A stretch of DNA of 64,000 nt, from positions 372,001 to 436,000 of the forward strand of contig NC_088952.1 of assembly GCF_010111755.1 (NCBI RefSeq). The letters are read 5' to 3'. Each line of letters opens with the position of its first letter. Position 1 is the stretch's first letter. This document shows, piece by piece, positions 31,011-40,604 of this stretch. The notes beneath the pieces were generated by a model that made no database searches, was not told where the DNA came from, and was given only the letters and a program-made list of their open reading frames with translations. The position numbers and the translations under genes were made by a program. Origin of the DNA: Nakaseomyces glabratus (taxonomy: Eukaryota > Ascomycota > Saccharomycetes > Saccharomycetales > Saccharomycetaceae).

Positions 31011-31326
31011 CTTAGAAATTTACTGCAAAAATGCGTGTTGTACGCCACTTTCACTCAACTCGTTCAGAACTGTTAATGATAATAGCCACTGTGGCTGGTC
31101 GTGCTGCAGCTGTTCATTGCCAACTATCATAAACTAGCTAGTATATTAGACGCCTTGTCTCGCTGTAAGTGTATTATACGGTGACAAGACAGTATAGCTA
31201 GTGTGCTGGGTCTACATTATCTTTTTTTGGAAGGAGACGCCCCCACCCAGACTTTAGCAAGAAGTAGTTGTAAGTGCTACAGCGAATGGAATATATGCAT
31301 CACAGAGGCAGAGGGGACTTGGAGTA

Positions 31327-32175
31327 TTGATAAAGGTACAGATGTCTGATAGAGTTGACAGGAATAAGAAGATATTTGATCTTCGAAGGAGAAATTTTTC
31401 GAGGAATATGGTTATGAAGCTCGGGTTTTTGGGATACCTGATAATTATATTTAAGTACTTGAAATATGGTACAAACGTGTTAAGCTTACTGTTTAGGTGT
31501 GTGGTACAAGCGTTGCTCATATCGCCATTCCCAGATAAATCGTATTCGCAATGGCTGTTGGCCAGAAATGGCCTGCCGACTTCACTACAAGGGTCCATCC
31601 CAGGAGGATTTACCACAGCTGGTGCTAGTGGCAGTAACAATAGCGATAGTACACAGACAGACACTGGCGATTTCGCTCTAGAGGTGCTGAAACGCAAAAT
31701 ACGGGCTATCCTGTTCAATTGCGTGCTTACTATAAATATTCTGTATGTCGTATTTGCCATATTATTCCCAACCGACTTCTACATACCACAGGATGGCATC
31801 TATATTGACAAACAGAACGGCCATCAGAATATGCCATCACCTTTCAAGTATGGGAAATACATGCTAGAAGGTGAGAGGAAAGGTGGAATAACTTTTCAAG
31901 CAATCGGTGAAACACTGCCGTGTTCTAACTTATCTGGAAATTTGGGTGTTATCTTGTGCGAAGCCCTTATCCTTATTGCACAATTGTTGCTCTTTTGTGT
32001 AACTTGCATAAATTTTGCAGAACTAGGCTATGCTGATGATGACGAAAACGATGAATATTTTATAAATAATGATGGTTACGATGGAAATGTTCTCCTCACT
32101 ACAATAAACTTGCATGAGGGTATCGATGTTATGCTTAATGAAAAACTCCCTATTACCGAAACACAAACTGTATAA
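31327..32175 (+). CDS. GLD1: Membrane protein, Gld1 (YPR109W) candidate
   Basis: A 282-residue polytopic protein immediately upstream of RPC40, DBF2/20 and MRD1, the same order as YPR109W-YPR112C. S. cerevisiae YPR109W (294 residues) is Gld1, which directs the Tul1 ubiquitin-ligase (Dsc) complex to the Golgi. Visible features are a basic N-terminus, hydrophobic segments at about 32-52 and 58-72, 133-152 (LFNCVLTINILYVVFAILFP) and 212-238 (LGVILCEALILIAQLLLF), and an acidic C-terminus. The first ATG (31327) and a second at 31342 are both possible. Assignment rests mostly on position, length and topology, since I cannot confirm residue-level identity. Confidence 0.65.
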   Translation: MIKVQMSDRVDRNKKIFDLRRRNFSRNMVMKLGFLGYLIIIFKYLKYGTNVLSLLFRCVVQALLISPFPDKSYSQWLLARNGLPTSLQGSIPGGFTTAGASGSNNSDSTQTDTGDFALEVLKRKIRAILFNCVLTINILYVVFAILFPTDFYIPQDGIYIDKQNGHQNMPSPFKYGKYMLEGERKGGITFQAIGETLPCSNLSGNLGVILCEALILIAQLLLFCVTCINFAELGYADDDENDEYFINNDGYDGNVLLTTINLHEGIDVMLNEKLPITETQTV

Positions 32176-32523
32176 ATAACATAAAACAGAATAAACTAGA
32201 CCTTGAAAAGCTAAGAAGCCATCTTATGGCCTTATAAGGAGATAGCTATATAATACATTCATCCATTCTTAAGTTTGTACATACACCCCCCATTATTTAC
32301 TATGGCTTCATATTTTAATGATTTTAAAATCTAATATACATTAATAAGACAGTTTAGTCTTATTGACATGCTAATAATCAGTATAGAAACTCTGCTATAA
32401 ATTATTTTTTTTCTTTATCTCTAACCAAGCCTCTTCTTATCTTCAATCTTGGTTCTAGTCATATTCCGGAAATTATCCATTGGGCTGAGGTATATACCTC
32501 GAAGATTGGAAGTGCCAATTTAC
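32176..32523. other. Convergent intergenic between GLD1 and RPC40
   Basis: AT-rich 3'-to-3' spacer of about 350 bases with TA-rich polyadenylation-like words. I see no gene. Confidence 0.5.
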
Positions 32524-33528
32524 TTATTGGGTAATTTGACATTTCTTCAAATACTCGGCCTTCTTCTTCAGGATATCAATGGACTTCAGCACTATATCTT
32601 CTGGTTGCATGGCACCTGTGCTCTCAACGTTAAAGACAAAATGGTCTCTGACTCTACCTAGTTTTACTTTACCTTCAAATTCTTCATGTCTTAGCACTTC
32701 TCTGGAAACTGTATCCTTTCTTGGGTCCAGCACGTATGCTTCACCATTCTCGTTGATGCCAATCACACCTTTAGGGAAACAGGCTTGGAATCTCTTGGCG
32801 GAATCGCCAGTAATGGGCTCTAGAATTTCGATGTGAGGTAGCAATCTATAAGAAGCAGTGGCAACTGGGGAGAATTTGGCGTGGTCCTTACCTTCACCCA
32901 GTATACAATGTGTGCTCAAACTGATTTCTTGACCAGGTCTTAGTTTAGCCAATAAGATATCTGGGTCACATGGGACCACTGGACAATCGGCGAAGGTTTC
33001 CACTTGGCTACTGTGAGGCTCAAATTTCAAGTCACGGGCGTAGACATGCGCATTGTTGTACAGGATCGTTGGATCAGTGCAGTCCTTTGGTGCATCTGGG
33101 TTTCTGGTACACTTGACATTCAAGGTCATAACAATGGTGTTCTTGTCATGGAATTCTAAGTTGTCTGGGTCAGAAGTGTCCAATCTCTCCAGCTTCTCTG
33201 GGTCCACCTTCAATGGCACAAGACCAATTCTGTGAGCCAACACTTCATCCTGTATCACAGAGGTGTTGTTCTGAATGTAAACGTACTCTGGGGCCACAGC
33301 TGGAACCTCAGCAATCATAATACGACGGAACGCATTGGCCAAAGACGTGTCAATACCAATCATATCGAAGTTCAACTCCCTCTCTTCATGGCTAGAGACC
33401 TGGATATCAAACGTCTCTCTAAACCTCTCCACATCCCAAGCATTGGCACCTTGAGAAGAGTACCCAGGGAAATCGGTAGACGCAGTGTTCGTCACACGGT
33501 TATACTCAATACCAACTATATTAGACAT
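32524..33528 (-). CDS. RPC40: RNA polymerase I and III subunit AC40
   Basis: A 334-residue protein (335 in S. cerevisiae), the alpha-like subunit AC40 shared by RNA polymerases I and III, where it pairs with AC19. The start MSNIVGIEYNRVTNT is typical. The dimerisation domain has IDTSLANAFRRIMIAEVP (about 58-75, the alpha motif) and NTSVIQDEVLAHRIGLVPL. The insert domain carries NVKCTRNPDAPKDCTDP, and the end has FNVESTGAMQPEDIV. It is not Rpb3, which lacks the NVKCTRNPDAP segment and has zinc-binding cysteines here. Its promoter holds a palindromic PAC element (33613-33624) with poly-T RRPE-like tracts, the motif first named for polymerase A and C genes. Position agrees with YPR110C. Confidence 0.97.
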   Translation of the reverse strand: MSNIVGIEYNRVTNTASTDFPGYSSQGANAWDVERFRETFDIQVSSHEERELNFDMIGIDTSLANAFRRIMIAEVPAVAPEYVYIQNNTSVIQDEVLAHRIGLVPLKVDPEKLERLDTSDPDNLEFHDKNTIVMTLNVKCTRNPDAPKDCTDPTILYNNAHVYARDLKFEPHSSQVETFADCPVVPCDPDILLAKLRPGQEISLSTHCILGEGKDHAKFSPVATASYRLLPHIEILEPITGDSAKRFQACFPKGVIGINENGEAYVLDPRKDTVSREVLRHEEFEGKVKLGRVRDHFVFNVESTGAMQPEDIVLKSIDILKKKAEYLKKCQITQ

Positions 33529-33612
33529 CGCAGAAATATCCTCGCTATTCGTTCTGGAGCTATTTCACCAACAAAAACAGCAATACCAGGCCTTTAAAAC
33601 CACTATTTTAGA

Positions 33613-33624
33613 GATGAGCTCATC
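33613..33624. promoter_or_regulatory. Palindromic PAC element between RPC40 and DBF2/20
   Basis: GATGAGCTCATC is two PAC half-sequences facing each other (GATGAGCT and AGCTCATC), followed by GC to complete AGCTCATCGC. It is 85 bases upstream of RPC40 and about 185 upstream of the kinase gene. Long T tracts (33631-33665) next to it resemble the RRPE partner motif. Confidence 0.65.
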
Positions 33625-33808
33625 GCAAATTTTTTTTTTCAACCAATTTTTTTTCACTTTTTTCACTTCTGAACCGTCATAGAAAACGGACTGGATCAAC
33701 ATTTCCTATAAATAAAGCTTTTAAGAACAACAGAATCAACAATACCAACAACTCTAGCGGTTTGTAGGGCCTGGAAGGACAGTTTACTAGGCAGCGGAAG
33801 AGGTAAAG

Positions 33809-35509
33809 ATGTTTAGACGCGAGAAGGAGGACGGTGTGGAGGATATCACGGGTAATATCAGCCAATTGGGGCTGAACGGGACGTTGTCGCCGGCTACTGG
33901 CAATACTCCGTTCAAGAAGTACGCGCCATCGACCCCTACGCAGTACAAGGAGAACCGGAGTGGTGCCTCACCTTACAGCACTTCGCCGACTAAGAGTATA
34001 TTCAAGAAAGAGAAGCCCCGTGAGCGGATCATAAATTCACCAAAGAAGTTGCCACGTGATTTCCATAGGAAAGCTACTTCCAACAAGACGCAGAGGCTAG
34101 TTAGTGTGTGCCAGATGTACTTTCTAGACTACTACTGTGACATGTTTGACTATGTTATCAGCAGAAGACAGAGAACGAAGCAAATGATATCGAATATTCA
34201 GGAGTACAAGCAAAACCATACGATACCTGACGAGCAATTGAATGAGGAATGGAATAACTATTTGCAAAAGGAGCATGAAGTGTTGCGGAAGAGGAGGTTA
34301 AAGCCCAAGAACAAAGATTTTGAGATGATAACACAAGTCGGACAAGGTGGCTATGGTCAGGTTTACCTGGCTAGGAAAAGGGACACGAAGGAAGTTTGTG
34401 CTTTGAAGATATTAAATAAAAAACTACTGGTGAAACTGAATGAGACTAACCACATCTTGACCGAGAGGGATATATTGACTACAACAAGGTCAGAGTGGTT
34501 GGTGAAACTACTTTACGCTTTCCAGGATCCAGAGAGTTTATACCTGGCGATGGAGTTTGTGCCTGGTGGTGATTTCAGAACGTTGTTGATCAACACAAGA
34601 ACATTACGTAGTCCACATGCCAGATTTTACATAAGTGAAATGTTTTGTGCTGTGAATGCACTTCATGAGTTAGGTTATACACATAGAGATTTGAAGCCAG
34701 AGAATTTTTTAATCGACGCAGAAGGTCACATAAAACTAACCGATTTTGGTCTTGCTGCAGGTACAGTCTCCAATGAAAGAATTGAAAGTATGAAGATAAG
34801 GTTAGAAGAGGTTAAGAATCTTGAATTTCCGGCATTCACTGAAAAGTCGATTGAAGATCGAAGAAAAATTTACCAAAATTTGAGGCAAAATGATATAAAC
34901 TATGCCAACTCCATGGTAGGGTCTCCTGATTATATGGCTCTGGAAGTATTGGAAGGCAAAAAGTATGACTATACGGTCGATTACTGGTCCCTAGGCTGTA
35001 TGCTATTTGAAGCATTAATAGGTTACACGCCATTCAGTGGATCTTCTACCAATGAGACATATGAAAATTTAAGACATTGGAAGCGTACTCTTAGAAGACC
35101 ATTCTTAAATGATGGTAGATCAGCTATATCAGATCGTGCGTGGGAACTGATAACCAGACTGATTGCTGATCCAATCAACAGGCTAAGATCCTTTGAACAT
35201 GTCAAAAGAATGAATTATTTCCATGAGATAAATTTTGATACTTTAAGACAATTGTCACCACCTTTCACCCCACAATTGGATAACGAAACTGATGCAGGCT
35301 ACTTTGATGACTTCACAAATGAAGCTGACATGGCTAAATATGCCGATGTCTTTAAGAGACAGGATAAACTAGCTGCCATGGTCGATGATTCTGAGGTGGA
35401 TTCAAAATTGATTGGCTTCACTTTCAGGCATAAGAATGGGAACACTGGATCTAGTGGGGTTCTATACAAAGGGCATGAAAACGCAAATCCATTTTCAACG
35501 TTTTATTGA
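33809..35509 (+). CDS. DBF20: Mitotic-exit kinase Dbf2/Dbf20 (NDR/LATS)
   Basis: A 566-residue AGC/NDR-type Ser/Thr kinase. With Mob1 it acts at the end of the mitotic exit network at spindle poles and bud neck. The Mob1-binding N-terminal regulatory region (about 95-165) includes SNKTQRLVSVCQMYFLDYYCDMFDYVISRRQRTKQ. The kinase domain (about 170-500) has GQGGYGQVYLA, the ALKIL lysine, HRDLKPEN (about 293), DFG (about 312), an insert between DFG and the activation segment typical of NDR kinases, and SMVGSPDYMALE (about 368). The hydrophobic motif region is KLIGFTFRHKNG, and the end is NPFSTFY. It is clearly Dbf2/Dbf20, not Cbk1. Position beside MRD1 and RPC40 corresponds to DBF20 (YPR111W), while S. 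cerevisiae also has DBF2; whether this genome has one or two is unknown. Confidence 0.93.
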   Translation: MFRREKEDGVEDITGNISQLGLNGTLSPATGNTPFKKYAPSTPTQYKENRSGASPYSTSPTKSIFKKEKPRERIINSPKKLPRDFHRKATSNKTQRLVSVCQMYFLDYYCDMFDYVISRRQRTKQMISNIQEYKQNHTIPDEQLNEEWNNYLQKEHEVLRKRRLKPKNKDFEMITQVGQGGYGQVYLARKRDTKEVCALKILNKKLLVKLNETNHILTERDILTTTRSEWLVKLLYAFQDPESLYLAMEFVPGGDFRTLLINTRTLRSPHARFYISEMFCAVNALHELGYTHRDLKPENFLIDAEGHIKLTDFGLAAGTVSNERIESMKIRLEEVKNLEFPAFTEKSIEDRRKIYQNLRQNDINYANSMVGSPDYMALEVLEGKKYDYTVDYWSLGCMLFEALIGYTPFSGSSTNETYENLRHWKRTLRRPFLNDGRSAISDRAWELITRLIADPINRLRSFEHVKRMNYFHEINFDTLRQLSPPFTPQLDNETDAGYFDDFTNEADMAKYADVFKRQDKLAAMVDDSEVDSKLIGFTFRHKNGNTGSSGVLYKGHENANPFSTFY

Positions 35510-35723
35510 AGTAACTAATTGCCAACATAGTTATCAATGAAAATTATCTCAATATAAATTTATTTTTGGGTTATTAATATCTTAATATCTTGCATTTCTA
35601 TCAAAAGTGAAATTAAACATTTAAACAATACTATATAAACATCGATTAATAGGTTGGGCTTTACAGAATATTTATTAAAATATGTGATGCTTGATTAATA
35701 CGTTTGTTTAGTCAAGACATCCC

Positions 35724-38309
35724 TCAGAATTCTTCTTCCTCATCTTCCATGTCTAGCTTTCTTTTACCAGCATTTCTAGTCATAGCAGCAATCTCACTAA
35801 CAGCTGCCTGTTTTCTAACCTTTTTAGTCATTCTCTCCAGCTCTTCTTCAGCATTAGCCGCTTCTTGTTCGGCTGGTTGCATCACTAGTCTACGACCCAA
35901 TAAATGGACACCTTGCAGTTGATCCATGGCATTTTCCGCTTCCTTTGGTAAAACAAACTCCACAAACGCAAAACCTCTTGCCGACTTGTCGAACTTCTTT
36001 GGAACTCTAACAGACTTTAGTTGACCAAATGAATTAAACAGTTCAAAGACATCCTTTCTAGTTGCCTCAAATGGCAAGTTCTTTACAATAATCTTACCAT
36101 TCTTTGCTTTCTTTTTCTCTTGCGACCCTGCATTACCTTGTCTATGAGATAATTTTAATTGAATTTTGTGACCATCAATAACTGTGCCATCCATAGCAGA
36201 GATCACAGCTGTAGCTTGTTCCTTGGTTCTAAATTCAACAAACCCAAAACCCATTGACAAAACCTTGTTCTTCTGTTTAGGATCTGGTTTTGTCTTAACC
36301 TGAGCAACAACAAAACCGCTGAAGACCTTGAAGCGATCAGTAAGCTGTTGAGAAGTAGTTTTAAAGTTCAAATTCTTGATAAATATAGAAACTGTAGGGC
36401 CATCAACAACCTGTTCATCTTCATCTTCCTTATCTTCGGTCTTTTTGGAGGATACCGACTCTAACAAATCAGCAGATGATGGACCGGCCTCCTTTGCACT
36501 TTTTTCTTCGTCATGTTCCATTGCATCCTCGTTGGAAGCTGCCTTAGTAAAGCAGTCCTTAGGACCTTTTTCTAAATATATTACTGTACCTTTAAACCTT
36601 TTGAAAGCAAGTTTCGAAAATGCAGAGCGACCAGAGGCTATATCTCTAAACTGAACGATGGCAATAGTCCCAGCTGGTGGCATTAGCAATCTTTCTAGTT
36701 TACCAAAGGGAACAAATAATTCTCCCAGTTCTTCTCTAGTGGTACCGAACGGGAAATTCTTGACCAGAATAACACGATCATCACGTTGAGAAGGTGATTT
36801 CAGATTTGAAAACTTAGTTAGATCAACACCTTTTGTTTCAAAGTATTTCCTAACATCACCAATAACATGGGCTTCAGCTAAAGCTTGTTTTACAGCAGAA
36901 TTTGAGTTTTCTGGGTCAATCAAGTCAGCTTTTTGAACACCAAGCTTAGCTGCAACACTACCTAATACTGCATCTTGGTTCATATACAAGGAGTTCCATG
37001 AAAATGTGGCTTTGGAAGCAGCTGCCTTTTTTTTCAGTTCACGTTGCTTCTTCAAAGGCATGTTTTTCAGATCGAACTCATCAAGACGATGATCTTTCAT
37101 CTCGTCTGCGGCTAATATATGTAGAAGTCTACCTTGGAAAATTTGTTTATCCAACTCGATATAAGCTTGGACAGCTTCTTCAGGCTTTGCAAATAAAACA
37201 TACGCAAACCCCTTTGAATTACCAGTTCTAGTATCTACTGCTACATGCACTTCTTTGAGCTCACCATATGGACTAAACAATTTTTTGAAGTCGTCTTCTG
37301 TAGAAGAGTATAGAATGTTACGCAGGAAAAGACGGCCTGTTTTCTGGATTTTGGCGATAGCCTGTTCTTCATCTGGAATTTCTTCTTGAAGTTCCTCTGC
37401 TGGTGTGGCTTGAGAGTTTTCTTCAGATTCTTTATCTTGAACATTTGTTGCAAACTCTTCTCCTACCTTTTCACCATTTTCTCTTATACGCACTCTGCGC
37501 TGTTTTATCCAATCCATATCTGATATTTCTTCATTTTTGGCAAGACCATCATCCTCCTTTGGTTCAGCAGAGGATTCTTCATTTTGCACTGGTAATTCAG
37601 ATAAACTAATCATTTTCTCTTCTTCGTTACTCTCGTCTGAACCGGCCTTAGAGTCAGCGTTGTTAAAACTCATATATTCATCATCGCTGTCATTCTCATC
37701 TCCCTTCTTCATAGATAATGCATGCTTCAGTAGTGGATTAACGTTAGAAGATTCTTCATCATCCAGTTCTTGTTCTTCAGCCAGACCACTTTCTGGTTCA
37801 GCTGTCTCTGTAATCTTATCCCAGGAGCTAGTTTGTGCACTTGGCTTCATGGTTTCTATGAATTCTTTCAGTTGCTTATCCTTTTCGATCTCTGCATCAA
37901 TATTTATCTTGCTCTTTGTGTCCTGCACCTTTAGTTTCTTGTTCTTTTCTTCAAGAAGCTTCTCTTCTTTCTCCCGCAGCCTCTTCAAGGCTTCTCTCTT
38001 CTTCTCCTTCATTGACTTCGGAACCCTTGGATCAGCAAAACTCTTGGCCATATCAACCTCAATCTTCGAAGTGTAGATAAAAGAACCGTCAAAGTAGTTC
38101 ACCGCATCAAGGGCATCTTGCTCATTCTTGTAACCAATAAACGCAAATCTTCTACTCTTACCTTCCCTGTTCTTCAAAATACGTAAATCAGTGATCAGAC
38201 CATCGACATTACTCGTCGCATGCGTGGTAATCAACCTCTTATTGAAATGTTTCTGTAGCTCTGGCTCAGTCAGATATATAGGCAGACCTTTCACAATAAC
38301 TCTGGACAT
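35724..38309 (-). CDS. MRD1: Multiple RNA-binding domain protein Mrd1
   Basis: An 861-residue nucleolar protein (887 in S. cerevisiae) that binds the pre-rRNA and U3 region and is needed for 18S rRNA processing in the small-subunit processome. Five RRM domains are visible: about 2-88 (RVIVKGLPIYL), 325-400 (GRLFLRNILYSS, KGFAYVLF), 511-580 (RVILVKNFPFGT), 640-720 (SIFIKNLNFKT, GFGFVEF) and 738-812 (KIIVKNLPFEA, RGFAFVEF). RRM1 is separated from the others by a long charged, Lys/Glu-rich linker (about 100-310), as in the family. The upstream region has a PAC box at 38437-38446 and an RRPE-like TGAAAATTTTCC at 38551-38562. Position agrees with YPR112C. Confidence 0.96.
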   Translation of the reverse strand: MSRVIVKGLPIYLTEPELQKHFNKRLITTHATSNVDGLITDLRILKNREGKSRRFAFIGYKNEQDALDAVNYFDGSFIYTSKIEVDMAKSFADPRVPKSMKEKKREALKRLREKEEKLLEEKNKKLKVQDTKSKINIDAEIEKDKQLKEFIETMKPSAQTSSWDKITETAEPESGLAEEQELDDEESSNVNPLLKHALSMKKGDENDSDDEYMSFNNADSKAGSDESNEEEKMISLSELPVQNEESSAEPKEDDGLAKNEEISDMDWIKQRRVRIRENGEKVGEEFATNVQDKESEENSQATPAEELQEEIPDEEQAIAKIQKTGRLFLRNILYSSTEDDFKKLFSPYGELKEVHVAVDTRTGNSKGFAYVLFAKPEEAVQAYIELDKQIFQGRLLHILAADEMKDHRLDEFDLKNMPLKKQRELKKKAAASKATFSWNSLYMNQDAVLGSVAAKLGVQKADLIDPENSNSAVKQALAEAHVIGDVRKYFETKGVDLTKFSNLKSPSQRDDRVILVKNFPFGTTREELGELFVPFGKLERLLMPPAGTIAIVQFRDIASGRSAFSKLAFKRFKGTVIYLEKGPKDCFTKAASNEDAMEHDEEKSAKEAGPSSADLLESVSSKKTEDKEDEDEQVVDGPTVSIFIKNLNFKTTSQQLTDRFKVFSGFVVAQVKTKPDPKQKNKVLSMGFGFVEFRTKEQATAVISAMDGTVIDGHKIQLKLSHRQGNAGSQEKKKAKNGKIIVKNLPFEATRKDVFELFNSFGQLKSVRVPKKFDKSARGFAFVEFVLPKEAENAMDQLQGVHLLGRRLVMQPAEQEAANAEEELERMTKKVRKQAAVSEIAAMTRNAGKRKLDMEDEEEEF

Positions 38310-38436
38310 CCTGCGATATTTCGATACTTTTACTCCGCTGGATCAAGAACAATAAAATAACAATTTTTATACTGATTGCAACAAATTCTTATCGTGTCCT
38401 TCAACAAAAAAGAATACTCAAAGCAGAATATACCTT

Positions 38437-38446
38437 GCGATGAGCT
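38437..38446. promoter_or_regulatory. PAC box of MRD1
   Basis: GCGATGAGCT, a perfect PAC element 128 bases upstream of the MRD1 ATG, with TGAAAATTTTCC (RRPE-like) 105 bases further. This is the standard promoter pair of ribosome-biogenesis genes. Confidence 0.65.
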
Positions 38447-38550
38447 TGAAATCACTTATATTCCCATACAAAAAGCTGTTTTAACTGGTTTTTTTTCCAC
38501 TATGGAAGCCGATGGGCATCGCAACTTTTTTTTTTTTTTCAGAAATTTTC

Positions 38551-38562
38551 TGAAAATTTTCC
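38551..38562. promoter_or_regulatory. RRPE-like element upstream of MRD1
   Basis: TGAAAATTTTCC, next to a 15-base T tract and an overlapping AGAAATTTTCT, resembles the RRPE (Stb3) element. The spacing to the PAC box is longer than usual. Confidence 0.45.
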
Positions 38563-38722
38563 ATCTGCACCAATTGGGATACATAGATGTTACCCGGAGT
38601 CTAGCTTGGGGGAAAAGAATTTCAAGATTTCTATCCTTTTGGGGGTTACCCGGACTAGTGACCATATTGTCTCTCTCTGTCTCTGTGTGAATGTGAGTGT
38701 GAGTGTGACACTAGATCGTGTT

Positions 38723-38730
38723 TGACGTCA
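38723..38730. promoter_or_regulatory. CRE palindrome (ATF/CREB-type site)
   Basis: TGACGTCA, the full palindromic CRE recognised in yeast by Sko1 and Aca1/Cst6. Further related words lie toward the TLC gene: TGACGTAT at 39207-39214, TTACGTCA at 39468-39475 and ACGTCA at 39584-39589. Confidence 0.5.
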
Positions 38731-39467
38731 TACTTAACCTCTAGTTTCTTTGTCAAGTTTTGTGGCTAGGGTTGTTTCTGTGTGTTCAGATGGCGAGTGT
38801 TCTTCTTCACAACTTTCGGCTACAGAACAATGGCAAGTAAACACTATCTGAGCTTAGTGGGGGGGTTGAATGAGAACTATTAGTGAGAACAGAAGCAGAG
38901 CAGAATTAAAATAGCGCAACTTCCTTCAATAGCTGGAGCACCTACGAGGAGAGGGATAGTGGGATGCACGTACTGTTCCTTTGTAGTGCTGTACCTCTAG
39001 TCCAAGTGTGTATTTGATTGCTGCAATTTTTTGCTCTTGATGCTGAATGTTTGGTGGAGGTTTCTCCCACTCCCACTCCCACTGTATCAAGTGCACTATG
39101 GGCGTGGGTTTCTTGTCTATGGGAAGTAGAGAAAAAAAAACTTGGTGTTGCATCTCCTACTATTCCGTTCTCGAGAGTACGTCCTGCTTCAATGGGCACA
39201 GAAAATGACGTATAGTTACGGACTATGTGTAAGTGATGGGGGGTGGAACAAATGACAAAAAAACAATCCACCAATTAGGAAATACCAGGAACCGAAATGA
39301 TGCTTCCACATATAAAAACAATCCAGTATAGAGTTGTGAGGTGTAGGGTAGCGCGTTAATACGTTTGGAGAATTTGTAATTCTTATAAATTGTGATAAAT
39401 TGCAGAAGTTGAATGACTTTTTTTTTTAAAACGGAAAGTGGGGAGCTATAGCTTTTAGTTTAGTTGT

Positions 39468-39475
39468 TTACGTCA
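39468..39475. promoter_or_regulatory. CRE-like site upstream of the TLC-domain gene
   Basis: TTACGTCA is a CRE/Sko1-type variant about 240 bases before the ATG at 39711. Confidence 0.4.
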
Positions 39476-39563
39476 TAATTCACTCCAGAATAGCCTCAAA
39501 GTCTACCACGTATTTTCGCTTTGTTCGCAGTATTAGCATTGACCAAAAGTACTTGCATAACAA

Positions 39564-39571
39564 TATATAAG
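39564..39571 (+). promoter_or_regulatory. TATA box of the TLC-domain gene
   Basis: TATATAAG, about 140 bases before the ATG at 39711, at the upper end of normal distance. Confidence 0.5.
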
Positions 39572-39710
39572 CCCGAAGGTAAAACGTCATTGTTGAAACC
39601 CATTGTTGCGGACTTATAAAGCTTTTTGTTTGATTCACCGAAGATACAATTCAGTTTGGTGACAGTTCTTAAGCCATTCTTTCATCAAAAAAAAAGAAGC
39701 TAGACTAATA

Positions 39711-40604
39711 ATGGACTTAAAGGATTTCTTAGTTGGTTATTTGGACATTCCAAGTCCGACAATTTTTGATGCGAAGGTCATCCCATTTTTGAGGGATTAT
39801 AATATCGTTAAGTCTGAAGCGATTCTATCAAATTTACATTCCATAATCTATGTGGCATTGGGCTACCAGATGTGGTTTTTGGCTACACGGTGGCTGTTGT
39901 TTCCTCCTTTAACCAAGTGGAGACTCAGCCACTCAAAGGTTCCAAACGATGAGAAGAAAGCCAAGAAATTGAACATCGAGGCTGCCATTCATTTTGTTTC
40001 ATTTTTACAGACTTTGGTAGTGGTGTATCTATCATTGATATTCTTGTGTGACGGAGACAAGACCTCAAATTACGACACGGTCAACGCCAGGATATTCGGA
40101 CGTTCGAGGGACACCGAGATCATCACTGTGTATGCCATCGGCTATTTCGTGTGGGATGTTTACATTTCGGTGTTGCACTCGACTTTACCTTTTGTGCTCC
40201 ATGGTATAATCTCCACTGTGGTGTTTACCATAGGCTTGAAGCCTTATATCCAATACTACGCGCCTGTGTTCCTCATGTTCGAGTTATCCAACCCATTTTT
40301 GAACCTGAGATGGTTCGGGCTGAAATACCTGCCAACGGAAAACCGTGTGTGTTCAATTGCCCTCCTGATAAACAACTTGCTGTTGCTGATCTTCTTCTTC
40401 AGTGCCAGAATCGCCTGGGGCTGGTACCAGATTGGCAAGCTGACCTGGGACTTCTACACAGTGCACACGGATCCAAGATTCCTGTGGCTGGACTCGAGTA
40501 TCATTGTCGGTGGTAATCTCGTGCTCGATGTCCTCAATGCGATCTGGTTCGGAACAATGCTATCCGTGGCATTCAATGTTATAACAAAGAGAAAGAAGGA
40601 TTGA
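39711..40604 (+). CDS. TLC-domain membrane protein, YPR114W orthologue
   Basis: A 297-residue polytopic membrane protein of the TRAM-LAG1-CLN8 (TLC) family; S. cerevisiae YPR114W has 315 residues. The TLC domain spans about residues 75-285: AAIHFVSFLQTLVVVYLSLIF begins it, then VYAIGYFVWDVYISVL and the hallmark LPFVLHGIISTVVF with its His, followed by FLMFELSNPFLNLRWF, and two final helices. The start and end are cytosolic-looking, ending in a KRKKD tail consistent with an endoplasmic-reticulum retrieval signal. The function in yeast is not known; the family deals with sphingolipids or lipid sensing, but the ceramide-synthase double-His motif is absent, so I do not call an enzyme. Confidence 0.9.
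   Translation: MDLKDFLVGYLDIPSPTIFDAKVIPFLRDYNIVKSEAILSNLHSIIYVALGYQMWFLATRWLLFPPLTKWRLSHSKVPNDEKKAKKLNIEAAIHFVSFLQTLVVVYLSLIFLCDGDKTSNYDTVNARIFGRSRDTEIITVYAIGYFVWDVYISVLHSTLPFVLHGIISTVVFTIGLKPYIQYYAPVFLMFELSNPFLNLRWFGLKYLPTENRVCSIALLINNLLLLIFFFSARIAWGWYQIGKLTWDFYTVHTDPRFLWLDSSIIVGGNLVLDVLNAIWFGTMLSVAFNVITKRKKD

Larger units (their letters stand above)
38310..39710. other. Divergent intergenic MRD1/TLC gene; PIS1 absent
   Basis: In S. cerevisiae the phosphatidylinositol synthase gene PIS1 (YPR113W) lies between MRD1 and YPR114W; no such frame or remnant is present here. The 1.4 kb holds MRD1 promoter motifs on the left and, toward the right, several CRE/ACGTCA-type sites and a TATA box for the TLC gene, plus alternating GTGAGT and CTCTCT simple sequence near 38670-38705. 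Confidence 0.6.

Noticed and set aside
32524..33528. Assignment of this gene as RPB3
   Set aside because: NVKCTRNPDAP and the SNIVGIEYNRV start are AC40 features, and the position between GLD1 and DBF20 is that of RPC40.
33809..35509. Assignment of the kinase as Cbk1
   Set aside because: The protein is shorter than Cbk1, lacks its Gln-rich N-terminus, and matches Dbf2/Dbf20 in the Mob1-binding region, kinase insert and C-terminus; neighbours RPC40 and MRD1 agree with DBF20.
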